Assembly: GCF_000379465.1 (NCBI RefSeq)
Contig: NZ_KB905380.1
Coordinates: forward strand, 992,001-1,056,000
DNA from: Sciscionella marina DSM 45152
Lineage (GTDB): Bacteria; Actinomycetota; Actinomycetes; Mycobacteriales; Pseudonocardiaceae
Reading direction: 5' to 3'
Length of the DNA stretch: 64,000 nt
The first letter of the stretch is position 1; each line of letters opens with the position of its first letter. Of this stretch, positions 50,830-59,134 are shown in pieces. A program made the position numbers and the translations under genes. Under the pieces are notes generated by a model. That model was not told the origin of the DNA. It made no database searches and was given only the letters and a program-made list of their open reading frames with translations.

Positions 50830-51581
50830 GTGCCGGGAACCGTATGGGAACTGTCGTGGTTGCCGCTGGCCGAAGTGGTGGCGGCGATCCTCGTCGGCGG
50901 TCTCGTCCGGCGTTTCGGCGGTTTCGGGGCGTCCATGGTGTGGGTTGTCGGAATGTCGCTGGTGCTACCGCCCGCCACGGCGATTCCCACCTCGCTGATG
51001 CTGGAGGTTCTCGCCAGCCTGCAGCTGCTCCCCCGGATCTGGCGGGACGCGCACTGGCGCTGCGCTGGCTGCTCGCCGGTGTCGTGCTCGGGCTCCCGCT
51101 CGGGACATGGGCGTTGACCGCGGTCGCCGAACGTCCGATGCGGCTACTGATCGGGATTGTCGTCCTGGCGACGGCGATCATCATGGCGTGCGGGTGGCAC
51201 CTCGAGGACCTGCCCGGTCCGGTGGGGGCGACGACGACGGGAGTGGTGTCCGGCGCCCTCAACGGCGCGTTCGCGATGGGTGGCCCACCGGCGATCCTGA
51301 TGTACTTCTCCGCACCACAGCACGTGGCCGTCGGCCGCGCCTCGCTGATCGCCTTCTTTCTGTGCACCGACCTGCTGGGGACCGGTTCGGCTGCCGTCGG
51401 CGGACTGGTGACGTGGCCCCTGCTGACTCAGGTCGCGGTGCTCTTCCCGGTTTCCCTGGCCGGCGTCGGCCTCGGTGCCCTGTGGTTCCGCCGCACCCGT
51501 GCCACCGACTTTCGCCGCTATGTGCTGTGGCTGCTCGCCGCGCTGTCCTGTCTGACGTTGACGCAGACCATCCTCAGCTAG
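50830..51581 (+). pseudogene. Frameshifted TauE/SafE (TSUP) family sulfite/anion exporter
   Basis: Two frames together give a complete TSUP protein. From GTG 50830 the first frame reads WLPLAEVVAAILVGGLVRRF and VLPPATAIPTSLMLEVLASL up to IWRDAHW. From about 51060 the next frame reads LRWLLAGVVLGLPLGTWAL, ATTTGVVSGALNGAFAMGG and so on to the stop at 51581. The first frame stops at 51117. A single base deletion near 51060 (loss of a C) explains the break. TSUP proteins export sulfite or other small anions, which fits the neighbouring oxidation genes. Confidence 0.8.
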
Positions 51582-51586
51582 GCCGT

Positions 51587-51690
51587 TCCATCAGCGTTGC
51601 TACAAGTGGGTCGCCCGTTACCGCGTGAGGGCCTGGCGGGCTTCGCGATCGCGAACTCGGTCCGCACCGGACCAGGCCACTGGTCGGCCT
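51587..51690 (+). mobile_element. Degenerate IS481-like transposase fragment
   Basis: Short stretches of the IS481 helix-turn-helix linker are spread over three frames: RCYKWVARYR (from 51595), EGLAG (from 51627) and GLRDRELGPHRTRP (from 51638). At least two frameshifts separate them, and no DDE domain or terminal repeats are present. It is a remnant only. It lies between the broken TSUP gene and the HNH gene. Confidence 0.45.
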
Positions 51691-51831
51691 AGCGGCCTTG
51701 ACGGAGCATGCCGTGCCGACCCGCCACGAATGGGCCAATACCATCGCACTCGTCAACAACACTGCTGAAACCTGCGGCTAGTCCATTGCGGTGATTGCTC
51801 ACGCCGCTTCGGAAAACGCACTTCCTTGTGG

Positions 51832-51837
51832 TAGTAT
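51832..51837 (+). promoter_or_regulatory. -10 element TAGTAT of leaderless HNH gene
   Basis: TAGTAT ends seven bases before the ATG at 51845, in a clearly AT-rich patch. No ribosome site is present. Confidence 0.55.
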
Positions 51838-51844
51838 AGATATT

Positions 51845-53056
51845 ATGAGCACTGGGGAAATAGGGACGATATTGTCGAGTCGGGAGCGGTTGGACCGGTT
51901 TGTTGAGCAGGCTGCTGTGGTGCGGCGTGCTGAGGCGGAGTTGTTGTCTCAGCTTGCCGAACTCGATAAGGAGGGTGCTCCGGTCGAGTTCGGGTACTGT
52001 GGTTCGGCGGCGACTTTGGCGCAGGATGTGTTGCGGATCAGTCGCGCCGAGGCACGCAGGATGGCCGAACGGGCGCGGGTGTTGTTTGGTGCGCTGGGGA
52101 TCAGTGGGGAACTGTTGTCCCCGGATTTGCCGAATACCGCCGAAGCGTATTCGCGTGGTGAGGTCGGTAGTGAACACGTGGATCGGATTCGTACATTTGC
52201 CGCCGAGCTTCCGGCGGAGGTGCTGCTCAGGGACGCGTGGCCGATCGCGGAGAAAGCCCTTGCCCAGATCGCCGGTGAGGTCGGCCCGCGCGGACTCGTC
52301 CAACCGATCCGGGAACTACGGGCGCGCCTCGACCCGGACGGGCAGGAACCCACCGATCGCGAACCAACACGCCCGGATCGGGAAATCTGGCTCCGGCAAC
52401 ACACAAACCAGTGGGAAATCCGGGGCCGTCTGGACTACGAGACCGGGTTGAAACTCCGCAGTGTGCTCGACGCGCTCGGCCAACCCCGCAGTGCCGAAGC
52501 AAACGGCGGAACCCCCGACACCCGAACCCCAGCCGAACGCGACGCCAACGCCTTTGCCGACGTGATTCAACTCGCCGCGAACCCGGAAAACCTTCCCGAA
52601 TCAGGCGGGGAACCGTTCACGATCATGGTGACCATGACCGAACAGTCGTTGCGTGATGGCATCGGTGCCGCCACCACCATGGACGGCAGCACCATCCCCG
52701 CCACCCAACTACGCAGAATCGCCTGTGATGCGGGGATCATTCCTACCGTGCTCGGCAGCGAGGGTGAAGTGCTCGACATGGGATGCCGCGACCGCACCGC
52801 ACCACCCAAACTCCGCCGCAGACTCACCGCAAGAGACAACGGCTGCGCACACCCCGACTGCGACAAACCACCCGCACTCACCCAAGCACACCACATCCAC
52901 CACCACGCCAACGGCGGACCCACCACCCAAAACAACATGGTGCTCCTCTGCGCCCACCACCACACCCTCATCCACCACACAGAGTGGAAAGTCCGCATCC
53001 ACAACGGAAAACCGGATTTCACCCCACCCGAATACCGAGCATCGATCCGCTGCTAG
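51845..53056 (+). CDS. DUF222/HNH endonuclease domain protein (13E12 repeat family)
   Basis: The 403-residue protein has an N-terminal DUF222 helical domain (AQDVLRISRAEARRMAERAR) and a C-terminal HNH nuclease domain: CAHPDCDKPPALTQAHHIHH, then NGGPTTQNNMVLLCAHHHTL, holding the zinc cysteines and the catalytic His/Asn/His. These genes occur in many copies in actinomycetes and are thought to be selfish or mobile. Codon use in its first part is less GC-rich at third positions than its neighbours. Its TAG overlaps the TAG of the convergent carotenoid oxygenase gene on a CTAG. Confidence 0.93.
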   Translation: MSTGEIGTILSSRERLDRFVEQAAVVRRAEAELLSQLAELDKEGAPVEFGYCGSAATLAQDVLRISRAEARRMAERARVLFGALGISGELLSPDLPNTAEAYSRGEVGSEHVDRIRTFAAELPAEVLLRDAWPIAEKALAQIAGEVGPRGLVQPIRELRARLDPDGQEPTDREPTRPDREIWLRQHTNQWEIRGRLDYETGLKLRSVLDALGQPRSAEANGGTPDTRTPAERDANAFADVIQLAANPENLPESGGEPFTIMVTMTEQSLRDGIGAATTMDGSTIPATQLRRIACDAGIIPTVLGSEGEVLDMGCRDRTAPPKLRRRLTARDNGCAHPDCDKPPALTQAHHIHHHANGGPTTQNNMVLLCAHHHTLIHHTEWKVRIHNGKPDFTPPEYRASIRC

Positions 53057-54507
53057 GCCGCCGCGGGAATCCAGTTGCCGTGGAAGCCGAACGGGATCGG
53101 CACCGGCAGGTGCACGCCAGCGATCGTCTCCAGCGTTCCGGCGTCCAGAATCCGCAGTTCGCTCGTGCGCTCCGCGGCATCGTGCACGAAACCCATCAGC
53201 ACACCGTCGTCCTCGGCGGAATCGGGCGCGGTGGGCTCGAAGACGAATTCGCCGACGCTTTTCCCACTGCCGAATTCGCGCACAGTGGCGGAGCCGGTCG
53301 CGAGGTCGTGCTTCAGCAGCGCGCCACCCTGGCTGAGGTTGCGCCCGACCTGCGGCGTGTAGCCGTAACGGTGTCTGCGCCCCGTGCGGCGTTCGTCGAT
53401 CCGCGGAAATTCCAGCGCGCAGTCCTCGAGTCGTTCGGTGCGCACCGAATCGCGCGCCAGATCGACGGTCCACCGATCAAGCGTCGGTGTCCCCTCGGCG
53501 GGACCGCGCAGTTCGGTGTCGAACAGGCGCGGATGGCGAACCACGTCGAGGACGATGTTCGTGCCGTCCTCATAGGCGTTCATCGGATGGAACACGTAAC
53601 ACGGATCGATCTCGAACCAGCGCACATCGGCATCCCCGCCGTCCCGGGGCAGGACACCGATCCTGGCCGGATAGCGCGCATTCCACCGGTAGGGCAGAAC
53701 ACCGTTGGAATCTATCCGGCGCGCTGCCATGGCCGCGATCGGATCGGGGATCGGCACCCTGCCGACGAGTGCGGAGAGCATCAGTTGCGCGGGCCAGCGC
53801 AGCAGGGAAGGCACCGTCGCCTGGACCACCTGCCTGCTGTCGAAGGTCACCGGGAGGTCGTAGAGCACGACGTACCGGTCGGTGAGCGAGAAGTCGTGCA
53901 TCATCGGTGAACCGGTCACCGTGATGTCCACGACGCGGCGCGCCCGGCCACTCGTGTCGATGACCGAATACCGGACCTTGTTGCCCAGACCGAAGAAATA
54001 CGAGACCGCGTGCAGTTCCCCGGTGACCGGATCGTGTTTGGGATGGGCGGTGTAGCCACCGGGGAGTGAACCGTCGAAGGAGCAGCCGCCGAGAGTGTCC
54101 AGCTCCTCGGACAGTTCACAGTTGGTGACCCCGCCTTCGACCAGGGCCAGCGTGCGGCCCGCGTGCCCGAGCACGTTCGTGTTCGCGCCCAGTGTCGGCA
54201 CCCCTGCACGGCCGTCCCGGCCCCCGGGCGGTTGTTCGCGCAACGCCGCGGCGACCTTCGGCGAACGGACCCAGCGATTCCGGTACCACAGGGCGCGCCC
54301 CTCCCGCAGCCGCACACCGTGCACCATGCCGTCGCCCATCAACCAGTTGTAGGCGACCGGGTCGAGCTCACCGAGCGGATTCGGCCCGTTGCGTACGTAA
54401 CGCCCGTCGAGGTGCTCCGGGATGGTCCCGGTGACCTCGAGTTCCGTCAGCGTCTGTTCCTCGGTGACCGGGGCGAACCCCTCTTCGAGATACGGATTCC
54501 GGATCAT
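53053..54507 (-). CDS. Carotenoid oxygenase family protein
   Basis: A 484-residue RPE65/carotenoid cleavage dioxygenase-type protein. All four iron-binding His are visible: YTAHPKHDP, PMMHDFSLTD, YVFHPMNAYED and FGFHGNWIP. RYVRNGPNPLG and GDGMVHGVRLREG are typical N-terminal motifs. It uses Fe(II) and oxygen to cleave a double bond in carotenoids, apocarotenoids or stilbenes. ATG at 54507 begins the family region. It is divergent from a TetR gene over two matching palindromes. Confidence 0.92.
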   Translation of the reverse strand: MIRNPYLEEGFAPVTEEQTLTELEVTGTIPEHLDGRYVRNGPNPLGELDPVAYNWLMGDGMVHGVRLREGRALWYRNRWVRSPKVAAALREQPPGGRDGRAGVPTLGANTNVLGHAGRTLALVEGGVTNCELSEELDTLGGCSFDGSLPGGYTAHPKHDPVTGELHAVSYFFGLGNKVRYSVIDTSGRARRVVDITVTGSPMMHDFSLTDRYVVLYDLPVTFDSRQVVQATVPSLLRWPAQLMLSALVGRVPIPDPIAAMAARRIDSNGVLPYRWNARYPARIGVLPRDGGDADVRWFEIDPCYVFHPMNAYEDGTNIVLDVVRHPRLFDTELRGPAEGTPTLDRWTVDLARDSVRTERLEDCALEFPRIDERRTGRRHRYGYTPQVGRNLSQGGALLKHDLATGSATVREFGSGKSVGEFVFEPTAPDSAEDDGVLMGFVHDAAERTSELRILDAGTLETIAGVHLPVPIPFGFHGNWIPAAA

Positions 54508-54531
54508 GCCACACCACCTCACCAGCCGGGT

Positions 54532-54544
54532 ATAACAATGTTAT
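54532..54544 (+). promoter_or_regulatory. Operator box 1: ATAAC-AAT-GTTAT
   Basis: Perfect 5-3-5 palindrome located 25 bases from the carotenoid oxygenase start. It has the same arms as box 2 at 54555-54567, centre distance 23 bases. Confidence 0.75.
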
Positions 54545-54545
54545 C

Positions 54546-54575
54546 TTGACGAATATAACGCGGTTATGGAAGATT
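54546..54575 (+). promoter_or_regulatory. Promoter of the TetR gene
   Basis: TTGACG at 54546-54551 and AAGATT at 54570-54575, 18 bases apart. The -10 ends seven bases before GTG 54583, giving a leaderless transcript. Operator box 2 lies in the spacer, so binding would block transcription. Confidence 0.5.
54555..54567 (+). promoter_or_regulatory. Operator box 2: ATAAC-GCG-GTTAT
   Basis: Perfect 5-3-5 palindrome matching box 1, placed between the -35 and -10 of the TetR promoter. Confidence 0.75.
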
Positions 54576-54582
54576 GCCAAGG

Positions 54583-55239
54583 GTGAGTCCGGCGAGGGAG
54601 AACGACAGCGGCATGCGCGGCCGGATCATCGCGGCCGCAGTGGGCCTGCTCGCCGAACACGGGGCCGGGGCGGTGCAGGCTCGTGCCGTGGCACGGGATG
54701 TGGGCGCCTCGACGATGGCGGTCTACCACTATTTCGGTGGCATGCGGCAATTGTTCCTCGCGATGAGCGAGGAGGGGTTCCACCGGCTCGACCGCAAGCT
54801 CGCGGAGGTCGTTCCCGGCCCGGACCCGGTCACCGATGCTCTCCGGCTGGCCCTGGCCTACCGGGAATCCGCCAGGGAGAATCCGCGGCTCTACGATCTG
54901 ATGTTCGGCCTTTCCGTGCCGGGCGGGCACAGCCCCGAGGAGCACGCCCCGCTCGGCGGGGACGGCAAGGACAGCGCCGCGCAGCACGCGTTCGCGCATA
55001 TCGTCAACGGGTCCGAGCGGCTGCTCGAACTGGGCGAGACCGGCGAGCACGAGCCGACGGAGATCGCGGCTCAGTTGTGGAGCCTGGTGCACGGCTGCGT
55101 CTCGCTGGAGCTCGCCGGTCACCTCGACGGGGAGCTTGCGGTCGAACGCGTGCTGATGCCGATGGGCACGCATCTTTTCCGCGGTATCGGGATCCCCGGG
55201 GATCACATCGAACGGTCCTGGGCGCGGCTGTCGGGCTGA
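54583..55239 (+). CDS. TetR family transcriptional regulator (TetR_C WHG type)
   Basis: The 218-residue protein has the TetR helix-turn-helix: IIAAAVGLLAEHGAGAVQAR, then AVARDVGASTMAVYHYFGGM. The C-terminal domain contains LWSLVHGCVSLELAGHL, the WHG motif of that ligand-binding family. GTG at 54583 is preferred over TTG 54574 because of the promoter position. It is divergent from the carotenoid oxygenase gene, which it probably represses with itself through the twin ATAAC-N3-GTTAT boxes. Confidence 0.9.
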   Translation: MSPARENDSGMRGRIIAAAVGLLAEHGAGAVQARAVARDVGASTMAVYHYFGGMRQLFLAMSEEGFHRLDRKLAEVVPGPDPVTDALRLALAYRESARENPRLYDLMFGLSVPGGHSPEEHAPLGGDGKDSAAQHAFAHIVNGSERLLELGETGEHEPTEIAAQLWSLVHGCVSLELAGHLDGELAVERVLMPMGTHLFRGIGIPGDHIERSWARLSG

Positions 55240-55243
55240 TCCG

Positions 55244-56140
55244 TCACAGCGCGGCGGGCGGGTTCAGTTCGGATTCCCGCACCCCACCGCCGACACCCCA
55301 CTTGCGCAGGATCCGCCCGTACTGGCCGGTGGTGATCAGGTGGTCCACCGCGTCCCGCAGCGCGAGAGCGAGCGGGGACCCCTTGGCGGTCACGAAACCG
55401 ACCGGGGTGGAACTGTACTCACCGGCGAGCCGGGTACCCGGGATGTGCGCGGCGTCGTAACGCAGGCTCAGGCTCGGCCCGAAGTAGACATCGACCTTTC
55501 CGTTGGCCAGACCGAGAAAGATCGGCCCGGTGTCCGGAAAGTACTGTGCGGTATAGGGTTCCTTGCCGTGCGCCGCGCAGACTCCCGTACCCCGGTCCAG
55601 GATCTGCTGGAAGGTGGAGCCGGGGCTGGTCGCCACGGTGTACCCGCACAGGTCCGGCAGACCCCGGATCCGCGCGGCCCGGACCCCGGCGCTGGCCAGG
55701 AAAGACTGGCCGTCGTGCAGATAGGTCGCGAAGTCGACCGCGCGTTCCCGCGCCCTGGTCACGGCGAAATTCCCTTGCCCCACATCGTATTTCCCGTTCT
55801 GCACCCCGGGCACGATGGTGGCGAAGGTGCCACGGGCGACGGTGAGCCGCACACCGAGTACCTTCGCCACGGCCTCGCGCAGATCCACGTCGAGCCCGAC
55901 ATCGCGGCCGTGCACCCGCCCGCCGTGCGGCAGCGAGGAGGTCCCCGGCGTCGGCGGGGTGCCGAGCAGCAGGGCGCCGCGGGCGCGCAGCCCGGCGGGT
56001 AGTTCCGCGTGCAGCGCGGGAACAGTGCGGATCGCGGTGAGCACATCCTCACCCGGGACCGCGGCGGTCCGGCTGTCCGGGGTGACCGCGCAACCGGCCA
56101 GCAGCAGGAGCACGGCCAGCAGACCGAGGCTTCGCGGCAT
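55244..56140 (-). CDS. Amino-acid-type ABC transporter substrate-binding lipoprotein
   Basis: A 298-residue family 3 solute-binding protein. The signal peptide ends in the lipobox LLAGC, so it is membrane anchored. DVDLREAVAKVLGVRLTVAR and NGKYDVGQGNFAVTRARE are family features; the usual Asp/Glu/Arg ligand set is only partly evident. Two Cys (LCGYTV and GVCAAH) may form a disulfide. It is last in an operon with an ATPase and a permease. Divergence from monooxygenases suggests an organosulfur ligand rather than a standard amino acid. Confidence 0.88.
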   Translation of the reverse strand: MPRSLGLLAVLLLLAGCAVTPDSRTAAVPGEDVLTAIRTVPALHAELPAGLRARGALLLGTPPTPGTSSLPHGGRVHGRDVGLDVDLREAVAKVLGVRLTVARGTFATIVPGVQNGKYDVGQGNFAVTRARERAVDFATYLHDGQSFLASAGVRAARIRGLPDLCGYTVATSPGSTFQQILDRGTGVCAAHGKEPYTAQYFPDTGPIFLGLANGKVDVYFGPSLSLRYDAAHIPGTRLAGEYSSTPVGFVTAKGSPLALALRDAVDHLITTGQYGRILRKWGVGGGVRESELNPPAAL

Positions 56141-56155
56141 CAGTGGTCCTCCGGT

Positions 56156-56917
56156 TCAGCGGACCGCGGCGAGAAAGGCGCGCGCCCGTTCGTGGCGTGG
56201 ATTGGCCAGTGTCTCGGCGGGCGGGCCGGCCTCCAGGATCCGGCCAGCGTCCAGGAACACGGTGGTATCGGCCACCTCCCTGGCGAACCCCATCTCGTGG
56301 GTGACCACGATCATCGCCATCCCGGAATCGGCGAGATCCTTCAGCACCGCGAGCACCTCCCCGACCAGTTCCGGATCGAGTGCCGAGGTGGGCTCGTCGA
56401 ACAGCAGCAGCCGGGGCCGCATCGCCATGGCCCGCGCGATGGCGACCCGTTGCTGCTGGCCGCCGGACAGTTCGCGTGGATAGGCGTTCTCCCGGCCGGC
56501 GAGCCCCACTCGGTCGAGCAGTTCACGGGCGTGCGCCACGGCCGGTTCCCGCCCGCCACCGTGCGCGATCGGCGCCTCGATCAGGTTCTCCAGCACGGTG
56601 AACTGTCCGAACAGGTTGAACTGCTGGAACACCATGCCGATCCGGGACCGCTGCGCCGCGATGGCCTTCGGCCCGAGCTCGTGCAGCGCGCCCCGCCGGT
56701 ACCGGTAGCCGATCAACTCGCCACCGATCTCCACGAACCCGGCGTCCGGTTTCTCCAGGTGGTTGACACAGCGCAACAGCGTGGACTTGCCCGCGCCGGA
56801 CGGGCCGAGCAGCACCGCCACCTCGCCCTCGACCACGTCCAGATCGATCCCGTCGAGTACCGGACGCGCACCGAATCCCTTGCGCAGGCTGCGAATCCGC
56901 ACCAGTGGCCCGCTCAT
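56156..56917 (-). CDS. Amino-acid-type ABC transporter ATPase
   Basis: The 253-residue ATPase has Walker A GPSGAGKST, Q-loop FQQFNLFGQFTVLENLI, signature LSGGQQQRVAIARAMAM, Walker B LLLFDEPTSALD and the H-loop VTHEMGFAREVAD. It belongs to the GlnQ/HisP group that energises polar amino acid uptake. ATG overlaps the permease stop by four bases, and the binding-protein gene follows 15 bases downstream. Confidence 0.93.
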   Translation of the reverse strand: MSGPLVRIRSLRKGFGARPVLDGIDLDVVEGEVAVLLGPSGAGKSTLLRCVNHLEKPDAGFVEIGGELIGYRYRRGALHELGPKAIAAQRSRIGMVFQQFNLFGQFTVLENLIEAPIAHGGGREPAVAHARELLDRVGLAGRENAYPRELSGGQQQRVAIARAMAMRPRLLLFDEPTSALDPELVGEVLAVLKDLADSGMAMIVVTHEMGFAREVADTTVFLDAGRILEAGPPAETLANPRHERARAFLAAVR

Positions 56918-57861
56918 GACAGCCTCGCGAGATCGGTGCGCAACCGGCCGAACAGGGGCAGGTTCTCCCTGGCGAGCTGCAGCAGTCCACGGGCGCGCCT
57001 GCCGCGACCGCGCACATAGTGACGCTCGATGTAGTACTGGCCGATCGACAGCAGCGTGGTGAGCACGATGTACCAGATGGTCGCCACCAGCAGCAGCGGC
57101 ATGATCAGATAGTTCTGGTTGTAGACCAGCTGCACCGAATAGAGCAGATCCTGCACGGCGATCACACTGACGATCGAGGTCGCCTTCAGCATCCCGATGA
57201 GCATGTTCCCCGAGGCCGGGATGATCGCGGGCATCGCCTGCGGCAGCACGATCCGCCGCAGGATCCGTGCCCGGGAAAGGCCGAGCGCGTTCGCCGCCTC
57301 GGTCTGCCCCGCATCGACCGAGAGGATCCCGCCGCGCACGATCTCAGCGGAGAACGCGGCCACATCGATGGTGAGCGCGATGAACGCGGCGAGCACCCCG
57401 TTGAACAGATGCGCGGTGTTGAAACTCAGGAATTCCGGCCCGAACGGGATCCCCAGGGACAGCCGCGGATACAGGGAGGCGAGCTCGTACCAGAACAGCA
57501 GTTGCACCAGCGGCGGCACCGAACGCACCAGCCACACGTAACCGAAGCTCAGCGAACGCAGGATCACGTTGCCGGACAGTCGCAGCACCGCCAGCACGAT
57601 CCCCAACAGGTAACCGCACACCAGGACCGCGGCGGTCAGCCACAGGGTCAGCCCGAGCCCGCCGAGGATGTCGATCCGCAGGAAATACCGGGCGACCACA
57701 TCCCACTGGAACCGCGGGTTCGCGATCAGGGTGTGCACGAACATCGCGAACAGCACCAGGATCACCGCCGCGGCGACCCACTGGCCAGGCCGCCTGCGCG
57801 GGCTCAGCCGCGCGGCGAGCAGGTCGGCATCGCGCGCGGTTTCCGAATCAGTCAGCAGCAC
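56914..57861 (-). CDS. Amino-acid-type ABC transporter permease
   Basis: A 315-residue HisM/GlnP-type permease with five or six helices, the first being AAVILVLFAMFVHTLIANPR. The ATPase-contact EAA loop is EAANALGLSRARILRRIVLP. It probably works as a homodimer because only one permease gene is present. It is first in the importer operon, divergent from a monooxygenase operon across two palindromes. Confidence 0.91.
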   Translation of the reverse strand: MLLTDSETARDADLLAARLSPRRRPGQWVAAAVILVLFAMFVHTLIANPRFQWDVVARYFLRIDILGGLGLTLWLTAAVLVCGYLLGIVLAVLRLSGNVILRSLSFGYVWLVRSVPPLVQLLFWYELASLYPRLSLGIPFGPEFLSFNTAHLFNGVLAAFIALTIDVAAFSAEIVRGGILSVDAGQTEAANALGLSRARILRRIVLPQAMPAIIPASGNMLIGMLKATSIVSVIAVQDLLYSVQLVYNQNYLIMPLLLVATIWYIVLTTLLSIGQYYIERHYVRGRGRRARGLLQLARENLPLFGRLRTDLARLS

Positions 57862-57882
57862 GAAACCAGGCTAGGACAAGCG

Positions 57883-57903
57883 AAAGCTCGGCCGCCGAGC
57901 TTT
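57883..57903 (+). promoter_or_regulatory. 21-bp palindrome between importer and monooxygenase genes
   Basis: AAAGCTCGG (57883-57891), spacer CCG, CCGAGCTTT (57895-57903): perfect 9-bp arms. It lies 21 bases from the permease start and 55 from the monooxygenase start, consistent with an operator. It could also form an RNA hairpin if transcribed. Confidence 0.6.
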
Positions 57904-57914
57904 GCCCGGCCACT

Positions 57915-57933
57915 GGGAAACCGGGGATTTCCC
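57915..57933 (+). promoter_or_regulatory. Inverted repeat GGGAAA-N7-TTTCCC
   Basis: Six-base arms at 57915-57920 and 57928-57933 just upstream of the -10 of the monooxygenase gene. It may be a second regulator site controlling this divergent promoter. Confidence 0.5.
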
Positions 57934-57945
57934 TCTTTCGCGTCG

Positions 57946-57951
57946 TAATCT
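57946..57951 (+). promoter_or_regulatory. -10 element TAATCT of leaderless monooxygenase gene
   Basis: TAATCT ends six bases before the GTG at 57958; there is no ribosome site. Confidence 0.5.
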
Positions 57952-57957
57952 GATCCG

Positions 57958-59031
57958 GTGCGATTCCTCATCATGACCCTGATCCCGCACACCGGCGAGA
58001 CCAGAACCGCGGACCGGTTCCTGCAGGTGGTCGAGCGCGCCGAAGCTGCCGAGCGGCTCGGTTTCGACGGATTCGGGGTCGGTGAACGACATGAGCGGCC
58101 GTTCCTCTCCTCCGCTCCCCCGGTGGTGCTCGGCCATATCGCCGCGCGCACCAACCGGATCCGGTTGTTCACCACGGTGACCACGCTCAGCCTGCTCGAT
58201 CCGGTGCGCGCCTACGAGGACTACGCGACCCTGGACAATCTGTCCCGAGGCCGCCTGGAACTGGTCATCGGCAAGGGAAACGGTTCCGCACAACGTGAAC
58301 TGTTCCAGGTGACACCCGAGGATCAGTGGGACCGCAACGCGGAATCCTATGCGCTGCTGCGCCGATTCTGGCGCGAGGAACGGGTCAGCGCAGACCCGCG
58401 GTTCCGCCCGGCGTTGCACGAAGCCGAGGTGCTGCCCCGGCCGTTCCAGCTGCCTGTCCGGGTCTGGCACGGCAGTGCCACGAGCGAGAAATCCGCCGAT
58501 CTGGCCGCGCGCCACGGTGATCCGCTGTTCTCGGCGAACGTCACCAATCCGATCGAGCCCTACGCCGCGCTGGTGCGCCACTACCGGGAGCGATTCGCGG
58601 CCTACGGACACGATCCGGCGCTGGCCGCGGTCGGCGCGGGCACCGCGGGATTCCATGTGCGGCGCAACTCCCAGGACGCGATCGCCGACTACCGGCCCGC
58701 GTTCGCCGCGCACCTCGCGTTGCAGCAGCGGCTCGGAGTGTCACCGGTTTTCCCGACCCTGGAGGATTTCGCGGCCCGCAGTTCGGCACTGATCGGCAGC
58801 CCGGAACAGATACTCGACAAGGTGCATCGCTACCACGAACAGCTCGGGCACACCGTGCTGCACCTGCCCGCCGAGACGAGCGGAATCGGGGAAGCCAGGC
58901 AACTCGAGGCATTGGAACTCTTCCAGGAGGCGATCGCCCCGGCACTGCGCCGGGACATTCCCGATCCGCCCTGGGAATGGGGACCGGCGCAGCCGGAAAA
59001 CCTCGGACCCAGATCAGCTCGGAAACCCTGA
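57958..59031 (+). CDS. LLM-class flavin-dependent oxidoreductase (luciferase-like)
   Basis: A 357-residue TIM-barrel enzyme related to luciferase and alkanal/alkanesulfonate monooxygenases. It shows AEAAERLGFDGFGVGERHER, VVLGHIAARTNRIRLFTTVT, YEDYATLDNLSRGRLELVIG and HGSATSEKSADLAARHGD. Such proteins use FMNH2 or F420. GTG 57958 is leaderless. It is first of four similar monooxygenase genes. Specific substrate is not evident. Confidence 0.87.
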   Translation: MRFLIMTLIPHTGETRTADRFLQVVERAEAAERLGFDGFGVGERHERPFLSSAPPVVLGHIAARTNRIRLFTTVTTLSLLDPVRAYEDYATLDNLSRGRLELVIGKGNGSAQRELFQVTPEDQWDRNAESYALLRRFWREERVSADPRFRPALHEAEVLPRPFQLPVRVWHGSATSEKSADLAARHGDPLFSANVTNPIEPYAALVRHYRERFAAYGHDPALAAVGAGTAGFHVRRNSQDAIADYRPAFAAHLALQQRLGVSPVFPTLEDFAARSSALIGSPEQILDKVHRYHEQLGHTVLHLPAETSGIGEARQLEALELFQEAIAPALRRDIPDPPWEWGPAQPENLGPRSARKP

Positions 59032-59134
59032 CATATTCCCGGGTGCGTGGCATTCCCGATTCCTGGGACGGCGGAAACGCATCGGCCCGCGCGCGGTTAC
59101 CGTGATTTCAGCGGCTCTCCGAAAGGAACCCATC

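Noticed and set aside
50830-51581. Programmed ribosomal frameshift in the TSUP gene
   Set aside because: No slippery heptamer or downstream pseudoknot-like element is visible near 51060, and the family is not known for recoding. A one-base deletion is simpler.
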